A DNA stretch of 23,374 nucleotides. Source: CANJJB01 sp964449295. Its GTDB lineage: Bacteria; Chlamydiota; Chlamydiia; Chlamydiales; Rhabdochlamydiaceae. The position numbers were made by a program, and so were the translations under genes. The notes under the pieces are model-generated. The model made no database searches. It was given only the letters and a program-made list of their open reading frames with translations, and was not told the DNA's origin. The stretch covers positions 1 to 23,374 of the forward strand of contig CAYUZN010000019.1 of assembly GCA_964449295.1 (NCBI GenBank), given 5' to 3'. Each line of letters starts with the position of its first letter. Positions within the stretch are counted from its first letter, which is position 1. This document shows, one piece after another, positions 22,195 through 23,374 of this stretch.

Positions 22195-22844
22195 CCTCTA
22201 GTCACCAAGATTTTTTCTCTCATCATCACTACATTGAATTTAATAATTTCTTCTCTGCTAGCGAAATACAAGAGCTGCAAAATGCCATCCATGAAGTACT
22301 TCTTCAAAGAGAGCAAAAAATCATCGAAACCAGATCTTCCAAAGAATTATTCAAAGTAGGAAGAGATCTTTGGCGCGATCACGCCACAATCAAGAAATTC
22401 GTCTTCCACAAACGTCTTGCTAAAATTGCCTCTCCCCTCTTTGGAGCGCCAATCCTACGCATTGCCTACGATCAAGCTCTCTCTTCTTTTTCTACAGGAG
22501 AATCCGTCTTTTCAGAACCCCTCTCTCTTCAAAAAGTGAGCTGCTTTCAATCAATTGCCGGCGGCGTGATCATAAGGCTATCCGATGATCCTAATCCCCC
22601 TGCCATTCTCCCTCAAAAAGTAGGCAATGTCTTATTTATAGGTCCCACATTTCCTATCCCTTGGTCTTCCTTTTTCCAACAAACCCCTCAATCTTTTTTC
22701 CTCATTGCCTACTGCCCCGATCGCACCGTCTATGTTTTAGAAAAAACAGATCCCCACACACATGCCCTCAAAAAGCTTGGCTATGGCTTTGGTGATCTTC
22801 TAGAAGAAAAAACACATCCTATTATCTTTAATAGGAAAGCCTAA
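22179..22844 (+). CDS. Conserved chlamydial-type hypothetical protein encoded after dapL
   Basis: Protein of 221 residues. Its start lies 16 bases inside dapL, so the two are probably co-translated. I recall a hypothetical gene directly after the dapL homologue in Chlamydia too, which makes this a likely conserved partner. The N-terminus (DFFSHHHYIEFNNFFSASEI, followed by helical QELQNAIHEVLLQREQ) resembles the beginning of phytanoyl-CoA dioxygenase-like proteins. However, I do not see the HxD...H iron-binding set, so an active oxygenase is doubtful. The later part is beta-rich (GGVIIRLSDD, GNVLFIGPTFPIPW, SFFLIAYCP, RTVYVLEKTD). No signal peptide is seen. Function is unknown. Confidence 0.75.
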   Translation: MPLTLASSHQDFFSHHHYIEFNNFFSASEIQELQNAIHEVLLQREQKIIETRSSKELFKVGRDLWRDHATIKKFVFHKRLAKIASPLFGAPILRIAYDQALSSFSTGESVFSEPLSLQKVSCFQSIAGGVIIRLSDDPNPPAILPQKVGNVLFIGPTFPIPWSSFFQQTPQSFFLIAYCPDRTVYVLEKTDPHTHALKKLGYGFGDLLEEKTHPIIFNRKA

Positions 22845-22973
22845 ACCATAAATTAAAAATATTTTTTTATATCAAAACTTTAATTTAAAATTATATTGTA
22901 TATTCCTTTATATAAATATTTATCTTAAAATAATTAGTAATTTTCAAATCACTTAAAAAAAGGATGCTTTATT
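22845..22973. promoter_or_regulatory. AT-rich spacer before the last gene
   Basis: About 130 bases made almost only of A and T, including ATATTTTTTTATAT and several TATAAA/TAAAAT words. It is the only sizeable spacer upstream of the last gene and should hold its promoter. TAAAAT at 22926-22931 is a possible -10 but lacks a good -35. AAAGGA just before 22974 is the Shine-Dalgarno site. Confidence 0.4.
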
Positions 22974-23374
22974 ATGTCACTATTATTGGATAAACTTAAT
23001 GCTCTTGCCAGTCAACTTAAAAATATCACAATTTTTACAGTTGCTCCAATCCCTAAGGGTGACGCTACTCTAGGTGTTACTCAGAGCATTTATGATTTGG
23101 CAGTTACAGCCATACACGGAAATACTGAAGCTTTTAACCTTACATCAAAAGAATTTCAAGTTATACCTCTAGATATGCTCATTTCTACATTTGAATTCTT
23201 ATGTTCTGTTATGGAAAAGTTTGAAATTTTAACAGATAAAGCAAACATCGTCTTAAAATCACATCTCAGGCTTGAAAAAGGACTCAAAAATCTTCTTGAA
23301 ATCACCAACTTCGCAAATCTTGCTATTACAGCGTCGCTAATAACTGGACTCGTTGGATCTTATTTTACAAGCAA
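22974..23374 (+). CDS. Unknown protein, 5' part; hydrophobic segment near the window edge
   Basis: An open frame of 133 codons runs from ATG 22974 off the right edge without a stop. It begins MSLLLDKLNALASQLKNITI and has AAAGGA about 9 bases before the ATG. The visible part looks helical and amphipathic (MLISTFEFLCSVMEKFEIL, LRLEKGLKNLLEIT). It then enters a hydrophobic stretch (FANLAITASLITGLVGSYF, residues about 113-131) that could be a membrane segment. There is no N-terminal signal peptide. A protein with a late hydrophobic segment and no signal peptide, preceded by an AT-rich spacer, could be a type III-secreted or inclusion-membrane-type protein, but this is only a guess. I do not recognise the family. 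Confidence 0.6.
   Translation, partial: MSLLLDKLNALASQLKNITIFTVAPIPKGDATLGVTQSIYDLAVTAIHGNTEAFNLTSKEFQVIPLDMLISTFEFLCSVMEKFEILTDKANIVLKSHLRLEKGLKNLLEITNFANLAITASLITGLVGSYFTS

Noticed and set aside
22818..22835. Perfect 7-base hairpin CCTATTA-TCTT-TAATAGG
   Set aside because: It lies inside the last codons of the gene, is AT-rich, and the T-run comes about 25 bases later, so it is not a convincing terminator.
22964..22993. Alternative ATG at 22964 for the last gene
   Set aside because: It reaches an in-frame stop after nine codons. It is part of the AAAGGATG Shine-Dalgarno context of the real ATG at 22974.

Overview
The window reads as part of a draft genome from an environmental member of the Chlamydiae (Parachlamydia-, Simkania- or Rhabdochlamydia-like; I cannot choose the family). 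The support is gene order as well as gene content. Several neighbourhoods I know from Chlamydia are present: pcnB next to lpxB; DUF177 - rpmF - plsX - RNase G/E - plant-type plsB - insulinase protease; rnc - radA - hemC; and dapL followed by a conserved hypothetical. A meso-DAP aminotransferase, a plastid-like glycerol-3-phosphate acyltransferase and eukaryote-like repeat proteins fit the same assignment. The assembly has two 10-N placeholders (5332-5341 and 12415-12424). Each falls inside a gene and makes it look split.

Layout. 1-1035 is the C-terminal part of a UvrD/PcrA-type helicase. A minus-strand pair follows: an exported thioredoxin-like protein and a glycosyltransferase-like protein. 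At 2689 a small gene of the Tsr3/DTW aminocarboxypropyltransferase type begins, followed by pcnB, a roughly 95-base imperfect palindrome, lpxB and an orphan HTH antitoxin-like gene. Convergent to these is a large TPR-CHAT caspase-like protease gene (5987-8566). From 8730 to 15813 runs a plus-strand cluster: DUF177 protein, L32, PlsX, RNase G/E, PlsB and an M16 protease. It joins ribosome production, RNA processing and phospholipid synthesis. A SprT-like metalloprotein (minus) and a protein with Sel1 repeats and a possible BTB domain (plus) then diverge from start codons 14 bases apart. The minus-strand rnc-radA-hemC group follows, with overlapping genes. The window ends with dapL, an overlapping hypothetical, an AT-rich spacer and the 5' part of an unknown gene with a hydrophobic segment.

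Most of the window is core chlamydial housekeeping. The accessory-looking parts are the TPR-CHAT gene with the neighbouring orphan HTH gene, the Sel1/BTB-like gene, the palindrome and the unfinished gene at the right edge. Among the core genes, HemC is notable for lacking the whole C-terminal domain that carries the cofactor cysteine. There is no CRISPR array, tRNA, rRNA or transposase that I can see, and no gene-free stretch longer than about 165 bases.
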